From Actinocrispum wychmicini (lineage in GTDB: Bacteria; Actinomycetota; Actinomycetes; Mycobacteriales; Pseudonocardiaceae): a stretch of 64,000 bases of DNA. The notes under the pieces are model-generated. The model did no database searches and was not told where the DNA came from. It worked only from the letters and a program-made list of their open reading frames with translations. The position numbers and the translations under genes are program-made. Positions 56,688-64,000 of this stretch are shown here, in pieces. Position 1 is the first letter of the stretch. Each line of letters opens with the position of its first letter. Location: the NCBI RefSeq assembly GCF_004345645.1, contig NZ_SLWS01000001.1:334615-398614 (forward strand), written 5' to 3'.

Positions 56688-57308
56688 GTGGCGAGTCCGA
56701 CCCCCCTGCGGCGTAAGCCGGTCCAGCAGCGCAGCGCGAAGCGCGTCGAGCAGATGCTCGAAGCGTGCGCCGCCCTGATCGAGGAGGTCGGTTATGACGG
56801 TGTGACGACAACACTGATCGCGGAGCGCGCCGGTGTGGCGGTCGGTTCGCTGTACCAATTCTTCCCGGACAAGCGAGCGGTCGTCCGCGAGATGACCCGG
56901 CGCAACCTCGAACGGTTCCTCCGTCTGGTCACTGACCGGTTCGAAGCCACCCCGCCGGTGCACTGGTGGGACGCGGTCGACCTGGCGATCGACAGCTACG
57001 TCCAGATGCACCGGACCGTCCCCGGCTTCGCCAAACTCCACTTCGGCGACGTGGTGGACCTCGAACTGCTGGACGACGGCTCCGGAAAGCACAACAACGA
57101 AGTGGTCGCCGAGCAGCTCACCGAGATCGTCGCGGCCAAGGCCGGGATCCCGGTCGAGGACCTTCGCCTGCCGATCACCATCGCGGTCGAAGCCACCGAC
57201 GGCATCCACAAGCTCGCCTTCCGCCGGGACCCCCAGGGCGACCAGGTGATCATCGACGAGGGCAAGGAACTCCTCCGCCAGTACCTGTCCAGCAAGCTCG
57301 ACCGTTAA
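56688..57308 (+). CDS. TetR-family transcriptional regulator
   Basis: TetR regulator of 206 residues, GTG start with GAGGAG six bases upstream. The DNA-binding domain (about 10-60) has the usual turn GVTTTLIAERAGVAVGSLYQFFPDKRAVV. The C-terminal ligand domain is helical and resembles TetR_C tails of the type in SLYQFF-class regulators. It is divergent from the GH1 remnant/MFS unit and most likely controls it: the intergenic bases hold GAAT-N5-ATTC (56596-56608) and a TAGTAT -10 box for the leftward unit. Ligand unknown; the regulator seems intact although the enzyme is lost. Confidence 0.93.
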   Translation: MASPTPLRRKPVQQRSAKRVEQMLEACAALIEEVGYDGVTTTLIAERAGVAVGSLYQFFPDKRAVVREMTRRNLERFLRLVTDRFEATPPVHWWDAVDLAIDSYVQMHRTVPGFAKLHFGDVVDLELLDDGSGKHNNEVVAEQLTEIVAAKAGIPVEDLRLPITIAVEATDGIHKLAFRRDPQGDQVIIDEGKELLRQYLSSKLDR

Positions 57309-57310
57309 CG

Positions 57311-57358
57311 TTCGAATTTTTCGAATATTTCGCTTTTTTCGACCACCTCCGGTACGGT
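57311..57358 (+). promoter_or_regulatory. Four 9-bp iterons over the promoter of the HTH/PIN pair
   Basis: TTCG recurs at 57311, 57320, 57329 and 57338, an exact 9-base period: TTCGAATTT, TTCGAATAT, TTCGCTTTT, TTCGACCAC. This is the most A/T-rich spot in the region. A -10 TACGGT lies at 57353-57358; the third repeat (TTCGCT, 57329-57334) is 18 bases upstream of it, at the -35 position. Binding of the HTH protein here would block the promoter, consistent with autoregulation. Confidence 0.6.
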
Positions 57359-57393
57359 GAGTAGCAAGGCGATCACCAACCAGGAGAACTCCC

Positions 57394-57864
57394 ATGACCA
57401 TCGCGCCCGAGAGGCACACCGTGCTACCGCCTGACGGCGAGGAAAGTGCCGTCGTCAAGGCCCTGAAGGACCTGCTGGCCGCGAGTGACGCGCCACCGAG
57501 ACTGATCGGGCCGGACGGCACCGAGATCACGGTGCCCCCAGCCGTCCACCACGTCCTGGTCGACGTCGTGAACCTGCTGGACCGCGGCCTGGCCGTCACG
57601 GTCGACTCACACAACACGCTGCTGACCACCCAGGAAGCAGCGGACATCCTGAACGTGTCCCGGCCGACACTGGTCCGTCTGCTCACCGAGGACGAGATCC
57701 CGCACGAGTACCGCGGCAAACACCGCCGAGTCCTCCTGGCCGACGTACTGGCCTACAAGGAGCGAGCCCGCGTCCGGCGCCGCAAGGTCCTCGACGAGAT
57801 GCTTCGCGAAGCGCATGAGTCAGGCGATCTTGACCGTACCGACGTGTTCATCCGGACCCGCTAG
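57394..57864 (+). CDS. Helix-turn-helix excisionase-type antitoxin candidate
   Basis: A 156-residue DNA-binding protein. The excisionase-family helix-turn-helix is at about 75-125 (LLTTQEAADILNVSRPTLVRLL then EYRGKHRRVLLADVLAYKE). The N-terminal 70 residues are soluble without a known family, and the C-terminal 30 residues (KVLDEMLREAHESGDLD) are charged and helical, the part that commonly wraps the toxin. ATG has AGGAGA upstream. It overlaps the PIN-domain gene by one base (TAGTG). The pairing of an HTH protein with PIN nuclease is a known VapBC-like arrangement. Confidence 0.85.
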   Translation: MTIAPERHTVLPPDGEESAVVKALKDLLAASDAPPRLIGPDGTEITVPPAVHHVLVDVVNLLDRGLAVTVDSHNTLLTTQEAADILNVSRPTLVRLLTEDEIPHEYRGKHRRVLLADVLAYKERARVRRRKVLDEMLREAHESGDLDRTDVFIRTR

Positions 57865-58415
57865 TGACGCCTATCCCCGCGTTCCTGGACGCCTGTGTCC
57901 TGGTCCCGATACGGCTGACCGACCTACTGTTGCGACTGGCCGAAGCCGGCGTTTACAGTCCACTGTGGTCATTCGACGTGTTGTACGAGGTTGAGCAAAA
58001 TCTTCCCAAGCTCGGCATCTCCGCACTCAAAGCTCTGCGGCGTACCGACAAGATGCGTCAGGAGTTCCCTGAAGCCGAGGTCACCGGATACGAAGCTCTG
58101 ATCCCGGGCATGACAAATCACCCCAAGGACAGGCATGTGCTCGCAGCTGCGGTAACCGGTGGCGCGGCGGTCATCGTCACGGCCAACCTCAGAGACTTCC
58201 AAGGGCCTGCTCTCAAGCCGCACAAGCTTGTGGCGACCCACCCGGACGACTTCCTTGTGGCTCTGCTCGACACCCACTTCGAAGTCACAGTCCGGTGTGT
58301 CCGAGAACAATTCGTCGAGCTTACTAACCCGCCCGTTTCGCTGGAACAGTTCGTCATCAGTCTCGCACGTACTGTGCCTCGGTTCACCGGCTTGGTGCGG
58401 CCCTATCTGCCTTGA
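57864..58415 (+). CDS. PIN-domain RNase toxin candidate
   Basis: A 183-residue PIN-domain protein. Acidic active-site candidates are D in FLDACVLVP (residue 8), E in LYEVEQNL, D in NHPKDRHVLAAA and D in VTANLRDF, the four-acid pattern of VapC-type RNases. GTG start, one-base overlap with the HTH gene upstream. The partner's C-terminus would inhibit it. It is larger than classic VapC (about 130 residues), with a C-terminal helical extension (LLDTHFEVTVRCVREQF). The codons are less GC-rich than the neighbours (for example aaatcttcccaag), hinting at horizontal transfer. Confidence 0.87.
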   Translation: MTPIPAFLDACVLVPIRLTDLLLRLAEAGVYSPLWSFDVLYEVEQNLPKLGISALKALRRTDKMRQEFPEAEVTGYEALIPGMTNHPKDRHVLAAAVTGGAAVIVTANLRDFQGPALKPHKLVATHPDDFLVALLDTHFEVTVRCVREQFVELTNPPVSLEQFVISLARTVPRFTGLVRPYLP

Positions 58416-58461
58416 GCAGGGGCTCTCACCTGCGAGGACCGTCGTTCCACGTGGATCATTG

Positions 58462-59664
58462 TCAGCCGAAGTTGACGCCTTCGCCTCGGTAGGTGGGCAC
58501 GGTTCGTTCGATTCGGTCGCCGCGGATCAGGTGGTACTCCTGGAAGCGCTCGGCCAGTTCGCCGGCTTTGGCGTGCCGCAGCCAGACGCGGTCGCCGAGT
58601 CGCAATGTGTCGGCGGCCTTGCCGACCACCGGGGTCTGCACTTCGCCGGCGCCTTCGAGGCCGAGCAGCTTGACTCCCTCGGGAAACACCGGCAGTGGTT
58701 GCCGGTCGGCGGTCGCGGTGCCTGAGGCTATGTAGCCGCCGGAGAACAGGGTGGCTATCCCCGCGGCGGGCCGGCGTACGACCGGCAGCGCGAACAGCGC
58801 GGCGGGGCGCGGCTGGAAGTTCCGGTATCCGTCGAACAGTCCGGGCGCCAGCAGTCCGGACCCGGCGGCCACCTCGGTCACCGAAGGGTCGGACGATGTC
58901 AGTTCCAGGCTTCCGGTTCCGCCGCCGTTCACGAACTCAAGTGGTGTGACCGCGCGGACGGCGGCGACAGTGGCCGAGCGCCGGCGGATCAGCTCGGGCC
59001 CGGACCGGCCCTGCATCCAGTGGATGATCGATCCGCGGAGCCGCTGACCGGGTGGGGCGTCGCCGAGACCGGCGATCTGGCCCTCGTACGACATGATCCC
59101 GACCAGCGAGAACCCGGGCCGCCGAACGATCTCGGCGGCCAGCCGGGTGGCCTGGCGGGCGGTCCGGATCGGCGATCGCCGGGTGCCCACGTGGATTCCC
59201 GGCAGCGGCCGCCAGGACGCGTCGAGTTCCAGGCAGACTCGGATGGGAGGATGGTCGATTCCCAGGGCCCGGTCGATCAGGTCCAGATGCTCGGTGGAGT
59301 CGACGACGATGGACGTGGCCCGCAGGGCGTGGGTGTCGGCGGCGAGTTCTCGGAGCGCGGAATGGTCGGTTGTCGGGTAGGCCACCAGGATGTCCGTGTC
59401 GGCGAGCGGGCCGGTGCGCCACTGGGCCACCAGCCACAGGGCCTCGCGCAGGGAGTACGACATCACGCCGGCGTAGCCGGGCATGGCCAGCGCGCGTTCC
59501 AGCAGGTAACGGACCCGGATGGACTTGCTGGCGACCCGGATCGGCCGCCCGTTGGCGCGGTCGACCATGGACCGCGCGTTGGCGTCGAAACTGTCCAGGT
59601 CGACCACGGCCAGTGGCGGGTCGAGCCCTTTGGTCGCGGTGTCCAGGTTCGCCTGCTGCGTCAC
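58462..59664 (-). CDS. PLP-dependent amino acid deaminase/aldolase (D-threonine aldolase-like)
   Basis: Fold-type III PLP enzyme of 400 residues, alanine racemase N-terminal type, in the branch annotated amino acid deaminase/aldolase. The PLP lysine is K47 in IRVASKSIRV. The barrel continues through GVMSYSLREALWLV, FSLVGIMSYEGQIAG and FVNGGGTGSLELT (phosphate cup). The C-terminal beta domain has LRHAKAGELAERFQEYHLIRG, where a histidine and acids resemble the metal site of D-threonine aldolases. GTG start at 59664 has only a weak SD. Divergent from the lactone oxidase gene; the substrate is unknown. Confidence 0.88.
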   Translation of the reverse strand: MTQQANLDTATKGLDPPLAVVDLDSFDANARSMVDRANGRPIRVASKSIRVRYLLERALAMPGYAGVMSYSLREALWLVAQWRTGPLADTDILVAYPTTDHSALRELAADTHALRATSIVVDSTEHLDLIDRALGIDHPPIRVCLELDASWRPLPGIHVGTRRSPIRTARQATRLAAEIVRRPGFSLVGIMSYEGQIAGLGDAPPGQRLRGSIIHWMQGRSGPELIRRRSATVAAVRAVTPLEFVNGGGTGSLELTSSDPSVTEVAAGSGLLAPGLFDGYRNFQPRPAALFALPVVRRPAAGIATLFSGGYIASGTATADRQPLPVFPEGVKLLGLEGAGEVQTPVVGKAADTLRLGDRVWLRHAKAGELAERFQEYHLIRGDRIERTVPTYRGEGVNFG

Positions 59665-59749
59665 CCGTCCACAGTACGTCGAGTTCCCTTGAAATGTGAA
59701 TAGATTTCACTTACGGTGGCCGAACTGTGCTGCCGCGGAGGTCAAAAGG

Positions 59750-61066
59750 ATGCCCGTGCAAACCACCCAGTGGACCAACTGGGCGCGGACGGCCAAGGCC
59801 GTGCCCGCGTCGATCGAGAAGCCGGGCAGCCTCGGTGAGATCTCGGAGGCAGTGACCTCCGCGGCCAAGGCGGGCCGGAAGGTCAAGGCGCTCGGCTCCG
59901 GCCACTCGTTCACCGAGATCGCGGTCGCCGACCGGGCCGCCGCGCTGGACCTGTCGAACTGGACCGGCATCCAGGTGGCCGACCGCGAGTCCGGCCTGGT
60001 CACGGTCCGCGCGGGCACCACGATCAAGCAGCTGAACGCCGGCCTGGACCGGCTCGGCCTGGCCATGACCAATCTCGGTGACATCGACGCCCAAACCATC
60101 TCGGGCGCCATCTCGACCGGCACGCACGGCACCGGGGCCAAGATCGGCGGCATCGCCACCCAGGTCGCCGCCCTCGAACTGGTCCTCGCCGACGGCACGG
60201 TCGTGCGTTGCTCCAACGACGAACGACCGGACCTGTTCAACGCCGCCCGGATCGGCCTTGGCGCGCTCGGGATCATCTCCTCGGTGACCCTCCGCTGCGA
60301 GCCGTCGTTCTGCCTGCAGGCAGACGAGCGGCCGGAGCCTCTGGAAGCCGTGATCGAGCAGGTCGACGAGCTGGTCACCGGGCACGACCACATGGAGTTC
60401 TACTGGTTCCCCTACGGGAACAAGGCGCTGGTGAAACGAAACAACCGCCTACCGCTCGACGCGCCGGTCCGACCGCTCAGCCCGACCCGGCGGTTCTTCG
60501 AGTACACGGTCATGGAGAACACCGCGCTCGCCGTGATGTGCGGCCTCGGCAAAACCGTCCGTGGCCTGGTCAAACCGCTCAACCGGCTGGCGTCGGTCGC
60601 ACTGTCCCCACGCAGCTACAGCGACACGTCCCATCGCGTGTTCGTCAGCTCGAGGAACGTACGGTTCGTCGAGTCGGAGTACGCGGTCCCGCGTGAGTCG
60701 CTGCTCGACGTGCTCGCCGAGCTGCGTGCGCTCGTGCCGAAGCTGGCCGACCCGGTGATGTTCCCGGTCGAGGTCCGGGTCGCGGCCGCCGACGATATCT
60801 GGCTGTCAACTGCCTACCAGCGGGATTCCGCGTATTTCGCGATTCACCAGTATCTCGGCATGCCGTACCGCGAGTATTTCGCCGGCTTCGAGGCGATCGT
60901 GGCCCGGGTCGGCGGCCGTCCGCACTGGGGCAAGATGCACACTTTGGACGCGAGCGTGCTACGGGAGCGTTATCCCCGATTCGGGGATTTCCAGAAGGTT
61001 CGCGACGAGGTCGACCCGGATCGCTTGTTCTCCAACGCTTATCTGGAACGGGTGCTCGGCAGTTGA
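59750..61066 (+). CDS. FAD-linked aldonolactone oxidase (D-arabinono-1,4-lactone oxidase-like)
   Basis: VAO-family flavoprotein of 438 residues, similar to L-gulono/D-arabinono-1,4-lactone and alditol oxidases. The FAD site is KALGSGHSFTEIAV, with the histidine to which FAD is covalently bound in relatives, and ISTGTHGTGAKIGGI. The ALO domain carries HMEFYWFPY and the closing GRPHWGKMHTLD and LFSNAYLERVL. The ATG at 59750 is preceded by GGAGGTCAAAAGG; 18 codons of open frame upstream are ignored. Its 3' end overlaps the convergent NAD(P)-binding gene by 28 bases. Reaction: oxidation of a sugar lactone or polyol with release of hydrogen peroxide. Confidence 0.93.
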   Translation: MPVQTTQWTNWARTAKAVPASIEKPGSLGEISEAVTSAAKAGRKVKALGSGHSFTEIAVADRAAALDLSNWTGIQVADRESGLVTVRAGTTIKQLNAGLDRLGLAMTNLGDIDAQTISGAISTGTHGTGAKIGGIATQVAALELVLADGTVVRCSNDERPDLFNAARIGLGALGIISSVTLRCEPSFCLQADERPEPLEAVIEQVDELVTGHDHMEFYWFPYGNKALVKRNNRLPLDAPVRPLSPTRRFFEYTVMENTALAVMCGLGKTVRGLVKPLNRLASVALSPRSYSDTSHRVFVSSRNVRFVESEYAVPRESLLDVLAELRALVPKLADPVMFPVEVRVAAADDIWLSTAYQRDSAYFAIHQYLGMPYREYFAGFEAIVARVGGRPHWGKMHTLDASVLRERYPRFGDFQKVRDEVDPDRLFSNAYLERVLGS

Positions 61067-61710
61067 CCGATCGCGATTTCCACCGGTGTTTCGCCGCGGG
61101 TCAACTCCAGGGTTAGCCCAATAGTGTGTTCGTTGTCCAACAGTCCTACGAGGACTGCCGCGACGTCCTCTCTGGGCACCTGGCCGACGGGGATGTTCGG
61201 CTCGGCCAACCGAACCAGCCCGTTGCCCGGCGAGTCCAACAGGCCGCCCGGCCGCAGGATCGTCCAGTCGAGATCGCGGGCCCGCAGGTCGTCCTCAGCG
61301 GCCGCCTTGGCCTTGAGGTAGACCCGGAACGTCTCGTCGACCGAAGGGTCGTCGGCCCGCTCCACGTTGATCGAGCCGATCTGCACGAACCGCCGGACAC
61401 CGGCAAGTTGGGCCGCTTGGGCGAACAGCGCGGACGCCGCCCTGTCGACAGTGTCTTTGCGTGCGTTGCCGCTGCCTGGTCCCGCGCCCGCGGCGAACAC
61501 GGCGGCGTCCGCGCCGTCCAACGACTTGGCGACTTCTTCGGCGGTGGTGTGTTCGAGATCGAGAACGACCGGTTCGGCACCGGCCTCCCGCAGGTCGTCC
61601 GCCTGCTCGGGGTTGCGGATCAGCCCGACCGGCTGGTCGCCGCGCGCGGAAAGCAGGCGCTCAAGGTGCAGGGCGATCTTGCCGTGTCCGCCGGCGATGA
61701 CTACGCGCAT
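61039..61710 (-). CDS. NAD(P)-binding atypical SDR protein
   Basis: Atypical short-chain dehydrogenase of 223 residues, of the NmrA/YwnB-like group. The N-terminal motif is VVIAGGHGKIALHLERLL (GxxGxxG-like), followed by a basic residue in GLIRNPEQ, which suggests NADP. VFAAGAGPGSGNARKDTVD and FVQIGSINVERAD are typical. The canonical SDR tyrosine-lysine pair is replaced by YLKAKAAAE. It may be a sensor or a small oxidoreductase. The gene converges with the lactone oxidase (28-base overlap) and follows another leftward gene by 24 bases. Confidence 0.9.
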   Translation of the reverse strand: MRVVIAGGHGKIALHLERLLSARGDQPVGLIRNPEQADDLREAGAEPVVLDLEHTTAEEVAKSLDGADAAVFAAGAGPGSGNARKDTVDRAASALFAQAAQLAGVRRFVQIGSINVERADDPSVDETFRVYLKAKAAAEDDLRARDLDWTILRPGGLLDSPGNGLVRLAEPNIPVGQVPREDVAAVLVGLLDNEHTIGLTLELTRGETPVEIAIGQLPSTRSR

Positions 61711-61734
61711 ACCCGCCAGCGTAGAACGATCGGC

Positions 61735-62343
61735 TCAGGCCGACAGAACGCGCTCGTACGCGACTTCGTTGACCCAACGGGACACCGCGTCGATGCCTGC
61801 GGCCACCCTGCGGTCGTTGCGGCCAGGCAGGTCCAGCTCCACCCCGTTGTCCGGGTCGGCACTGACCACCGCGATGCCATAGGTCCGCGCCCGCGGCAGG
61901 CAGTTCGCCAGGTAGTCGTGCGTCAACACGACCGACGACGGCACGACCATCGCGGTCTCGCCGTACCGCGCGAACGGCGCCAGCGCCGCGAGGCCGGTCC
62001 GCCAGTGCCGGACAACCGCGAGCACGCCGACGATCCGCACCGCGGCGGCCGGGACCTGCCCGGCGAATTCGGGCCACACCCACGTGGAAACAGTGGCGCG
62101 GTCGGTGACCGGCGCCTGGCCGAGACATATCCGCTCGGCGTGCGCGTCCGGCAACAGCTCCGCGACGAGGGACACCCGACGGCCCAACAGGGTCATCGGC
62201 GGGAGCGCCACCCCCGGCCAGCCGAGCTGGGCGACGGCCGCGGACGCGAGCTCGTCGTCGGGGGCGGGCAGTTCGACGGCGGACGGCGTCGGCAGTGATG
62301 TGACGTCATCGCTCACTGCCATTCGTCCTGGAATGCCGGTCAC
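61735..62343 (-). CDS. Conserved hypothetical protein (202 aa)
   Basis: No family recognised. GTG at 62343 is used because GAGGAGG lies nine bases upstream; an ATG seven codons later (MAVSDDVTSL) has weaker support. The protein is mixed alpha/beta with a hydrophobic middle (GQVPAAAVRIVGVLAVVRHW) and the motif PSSVVLTHDYLANCLPRARTYGIAVVSAD, and ends AGIDAVSRWVNEVAYERVLSA. The sequence has no signal peptide or clear membrane helix. A spaced palindrome CTGGTAC-N10-GTACCAG (62396-62419) lies upstream and could be an operator. Confidence 0.72.
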   Translation of the reverse strand: MTGIPGRMAVSDDVTSLPTPSAVELPAPDDELASAAVAQLGWPGVALPPMTLLGRRVSLVAELLPDAHAERICLGQAPVTDRATVSTWVWPEFAGQVPAAAVRIVGVLAVVRHWRTGLAALAPFARYGETAMVVPSSVVLTHDYLANCLPRARTYGIAVVSADPDNGVELDLPGRNDRRVAAGIDAVSRWVNEVAYERVLSA

Positions 62344-62395
62344 GAAGCCCCGCCTCCTCTACCTCGACCGTGCCCCCTGGTGGTCACGGGCCGAA

Positions 62396-62419
62396 CTGGT
62401 ACATGGAATTTGGTACCAG
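62396..62419. promoter_or_regulatory. Palindrome upstream of the 61735-62343 gene
   Basis: CTGGTAC and GTACCAG, perfect 7-base arms around a 10-base A/T-rich spacer, 53 bases before the start codon of the leftward gene. Binder unknown. Confidence 0.35.
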
Positions 62420-62579
62420 CTCCAAGCCGCCCCACGGAGCCCCGCAACCGCCCCGGCGACCAACGGCGCCGAGCGGTCGGTGACCGGTCGATAAGCAGTA
62501 GCCGGTCTTCGGCCGGGCAATGCTGCCGTCCGGGTGAGATGTATGCCAGCCGGCCCAAACCCCCGACCACCGACGGTAG

Positions 62580-63060
62580 AAGGTCACAAAAAGGTGTCCC
62601 CAGTCACAAATACCTGAACTACACACCTGTAGTTCAACCCAAAGGGGAAGCAATAGAGGCAACAACACCCAACCCCAACAAGAACCCCTCCGAGCAAACT
62701 TTCAACCAAGCAACCAAACCCCCAAGCCCCAACGCGTGTCATAAAAGCCCCCAGCAACCAAGGCCAGCCAAGCCTAAGCAACCCCCGGCCGAAGAAGAGA
62801 AGCGGCCGACAAGCCCACCGAACAAGAGACCCCGCCAAGGCAAGACCAACCCACCAGCAAGCCCAGCAACAACACCCGTCAAGCCAACGCCACGAAGCAC
62901 AGGTATGACAGCGCAGACGCGACACACCCCAGACCCATCCAACGAGCCCCACCAGCGAAGCCGCAGGCAAGCAGGCCAGCCCAAAGGGCGGCCACGCAGC
63001 GAAGAACCGCTGAAAGCGGTAGACTGGAGGTCATTGGAGAAGCGAGGCGGCGATAGCCGC
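62580..63060 (-). other. Long G/T-rich (minus strand) gene-free tract downstream of tRNA-Leu
   Basis: About 480 bases with extreme strand bias: on the plus strand it is almost wholly A and C with scattered G, on the tRNA strand G and T (for example GTTGGGGTTGGGTGTTG). No frame shows real protein features; the open frames are Pro/Lys/Gln-rich or Gly/Leu/Val-rich by composition. It lies directly after tRNA-Leu and its hairpin element and ends at a 22-base inverted repeat (62615-62636). It could be a transcribed but untranslated tail or a separate RNA. Confidence 0.45.
62615..62636. repeat. Perfect 9-bp inverted repeat
   Basis: TGAACTACA-CACC-TGTAGTTCA at the far end of the A/C-rich tract. On the minus strand it is followed by ACACCTTTTTG some 20 bases later. 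It may be a terminator for transcription coming from tRNA-Leu or an operator; no gene starts nearby. Confidence 0.5.
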
Positions 63061-63070
63061 ACGTGGGGGG

Positions 63071-63145
63071 TTTGGGGGGCTCGGCCCCCCAAAATAATCC
63101 ACGGAGTCCACCAGGGAAGCGCGAAGCGCGACCATACTCCCCCGA
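63071..63145. repeat. tRNA-downstream G/C hairpin element, copy 2
   Basis: Read on the minus strand after tRNA-Leu: CGGGGGAGTATG (63145-63134), a small inverted repeat CGCGCTTCGCGC (63130-63119), then ATTATTTT and a 10-bp hairpin with loop CGA (63093-63071), and finally CCCCCC. The order and several blocks match copy 1 at 4826-4904 after tRNA-Gly. Confidence 0.7.
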
Positions 63146-63150
63146 CGACG

Positions 63151-63233
63151 TGGGCGAGGAGGGAGTTGAACCCTCACGTCCTTTCGGACACACGGACCTG
63201 AACCGTGCGCGTCTGCCATTCCGCCACTCGCCC
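63151..63233 (-). tRNA. tRNA-Leu (anticodon CAG)
   Basis: Class II tRNA of 83 bases. The acceptor GGGCGAG (63233-63227) pairs with CTCGCCC, discriminator A at 63151. The anticodon stem CACGG/CCGTG closes the loop TTCAGGT, anticodon CAG at 63200-63198. The long variable arm is TGTCCGAAAGGACG, and the T arm is GAGGG TTCAACT CCCTC. No CCA is encoded. It decodes CTG, the main leucine codon here. A -10 box TACGCT lies about 20 bases upstream. The position next to a divergent fhaA matches the arrangement in mycobacteria (leuT-fhaA). Confidence 0.97.
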
Positions 63234-63320
63234 TGAAGTGACCGCGGAAGCGTAGCACGGGGTTTGGGGGCGTTTCGCACGGGGTTGGAACATCCCGGTG
63301 TCTCGGGGGCCACACCCGGA

Positions 63321-63326
63321 TACGAT
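63321..63326 (+). promoter_or_regulatory. Candidate -10 box of fhaA
   Basis: TACGAT (TANNNT type), 32 bases before the GTG of fhaA; the matching -35 region is weak. GAAGGG precedes the start codon at the right distance to be the ribosome binding site. Confidence 0.4.
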
Positions 63327-63358
63327 CGGGGGAGGAACGACGCGTGAAGGGATGAACC

Positions 63359-64000
63359 GTGGGCCTCGTACAGCGCTTCGAGCGCCGTCTCGAAGGCATC
63401 GTGGGCAATACCTTCGCTCGTGTGTTCGGTGGCAACGTCGTGCCGCAGGAGGTGGCACAGGCGTTGCAGAGGGAGAGTGAGGACAACATCCGTGAGCTGG
63501 CCGGTGGCCGGCTGCTGGCCCCCAACCACTACGTCGTGCAGTTGGGACCGGCGGACCATGACCGGTTGGCTGGCGGAGACGAGGAACGTATCGTCACGCT
63601 CCTCACGGACGTCGTCGCGGAGAATCTCACCGAGCACGGGTGGGACACCTACGGTGACGTCGTAGTCTCCCTGGAGCGCTCCGACGCGCTGCACACCGGG
63701 CAGTTCCGAACACGCTCGTCCGTCGACCCTGACGTAAGCCGACGGCCGGCATCACCTCGCAACGCAGGAGACCGATCCATGAGCCAGCCTCCCGGCTACG
63801 GCCACCAACCGCATGAAGGTGACCCGTACGGCCAGCAAGGCCAGTACGGATACGGCCAGGGCCAGTACGGCAACGATCAGCAACACGGCCAGCAGCAACA
63901 GCAGGGCGGCTACGGCCAGCAGGCGCAGCAGCCCGGTGGCTACGACCAGGGCTATGGCCAGCAGGCGCAGCAGGGCGGTTACGGCCAGCAGCCCGGCTAC
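63359..64000 (+). CDS. fhaA: FhaA, FHA-domain protein (3' truncated)
   Basis: Start of FhaA, a cytoplasmic forkhead-associated adaptor of the Ser/Thr kinase and cell-wall synthesis system (partner of PknB and of the MviN/FhaA control point in mycobacteria). The GTG at 63359 opens VGLVQRFERRLEGIVGNTFARVFGG, the DUF3662 domain at the N-terminus, running to about residue 125. From about residue 140 a Gln/Tyr/Gly-rich linker with GYGQQAQQ repeats begins and runs off the window; the FHA domain itself lies beyond. All 214 codons to the last base are open. fhaB, pstP, rodA, pbpA and pknAB are expected downstream. Confidence 0.92.
   Translation, partial: MGLVQRFERRLEGIVGNTFARVFGGNVVPQEVAQALQRESEDNIRELAGGRLLAPNHYVVQLGPADHDRLAGGDEERIVTLLTDVVAENLTEHGWDTYGDVVVSLERSDALHTGQFRTRSSVDPDVSRRPASPRNAGDRSMSQPPGYGHQPHEGDPYGQQGQYGYGQGQYGNDQQHGQQQQQGGYGQQAQQPGGYDQGYGQQAQQGGYGQQPGY

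Noticed and set aside
62380..63201. Protein gene of 273 codons in the A/C-rich tract
   Set aside because: The frame owes its length to the lack of T on this strand; the product is Pro/Lys/Gln-rich without features and runs into tRNA-Leu.

Overview
The window is high-GC actinobacterial DNA. The gene content points to a Pseudonocardiaceae-like relative (Amycolatopsis, Lentzea, Kibdelosporangium type): fhaA lies divergent from tRNA-Leu(CAG), an arrangement known from mycobacteria near the replication origin; there is an ECF sigma factor fused to its own anti-sigma region, a CopC/CopD/YcnI set, actinobacterial small membrane proteins, and many GTG starts with short gene overlaps. The family placement is inference; no rRNA or marker gene fixes it.

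Layout. 1-1558: the end of a lactate-oxidation (lut) operon. 1566-4485: a DNA glycosylase, a small membrane protein and the fused sigma factor, all leftward. 4752-5341: tRNA-Gly(GCC) followed by a G/C hairpin and a decayed tandem-repeat tract without genes. 5342-16715: a surface-glycan modification region with a SAM methyltransferase carrying an Ig-like domain, three related membrane-anchored proteins, an acyltransferase-3 enzyme beside a related protein that lacks the catalytic residues, a 1233-residue GT-GT-FkbM protein, and an AlgJ/AlgX-like SGNH protein. 16873-22914: a NarL-type two-component system, ugd-ggt, and an aldo/keto reductase.

23221-46269 is the functional core: a near-complete choline to glycine route. 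A GMC choline dehydrogenase-like enzyme and an OpuA/ProU-type betaine ABC transporter feed a Rieske glycine-betaine monooxygenase system (oxygenase, reductase, ferredoxin), then a dimethylglycine dehydrogenase-like enzyme and heterotetrameric sarcosine oxidase (SoxBDAG). Two paralogous IclR regulators sit inside the cluster. The promoters of its transcription units share palindromic 17-bp sites, in the clearest cases two sites spaced exactly 19 bp between centres, placed between the -10 box and the ribosome binding site. A PadR-controlled carotenoid oxygenase unit and a secreted peptidase are inserted among these genes.

46266-62343 is mixed housekeeping and accessory: a TM0106-type RecB-like nuclease, copper handling (ycnI-copC-copD), an XRE/TPR regulator with an APH-like kinase, an MFS sugar-type transporter preceded by a 33-codon remnant of a family 1 glycoside hydrolase, TetR, a toxin-antitoxin-like HTH/PIN pair with a 9-bp iteron promoter, a PLP aldolase-like enzyme, and an aldonolactone oxidase. 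62344-64000: a long A/C-rich tract without genes, tRNA-Leu(CAG) followed by the same type of hairpin element as tRNA-Gly, and the start of fhaA, which runs off the end.
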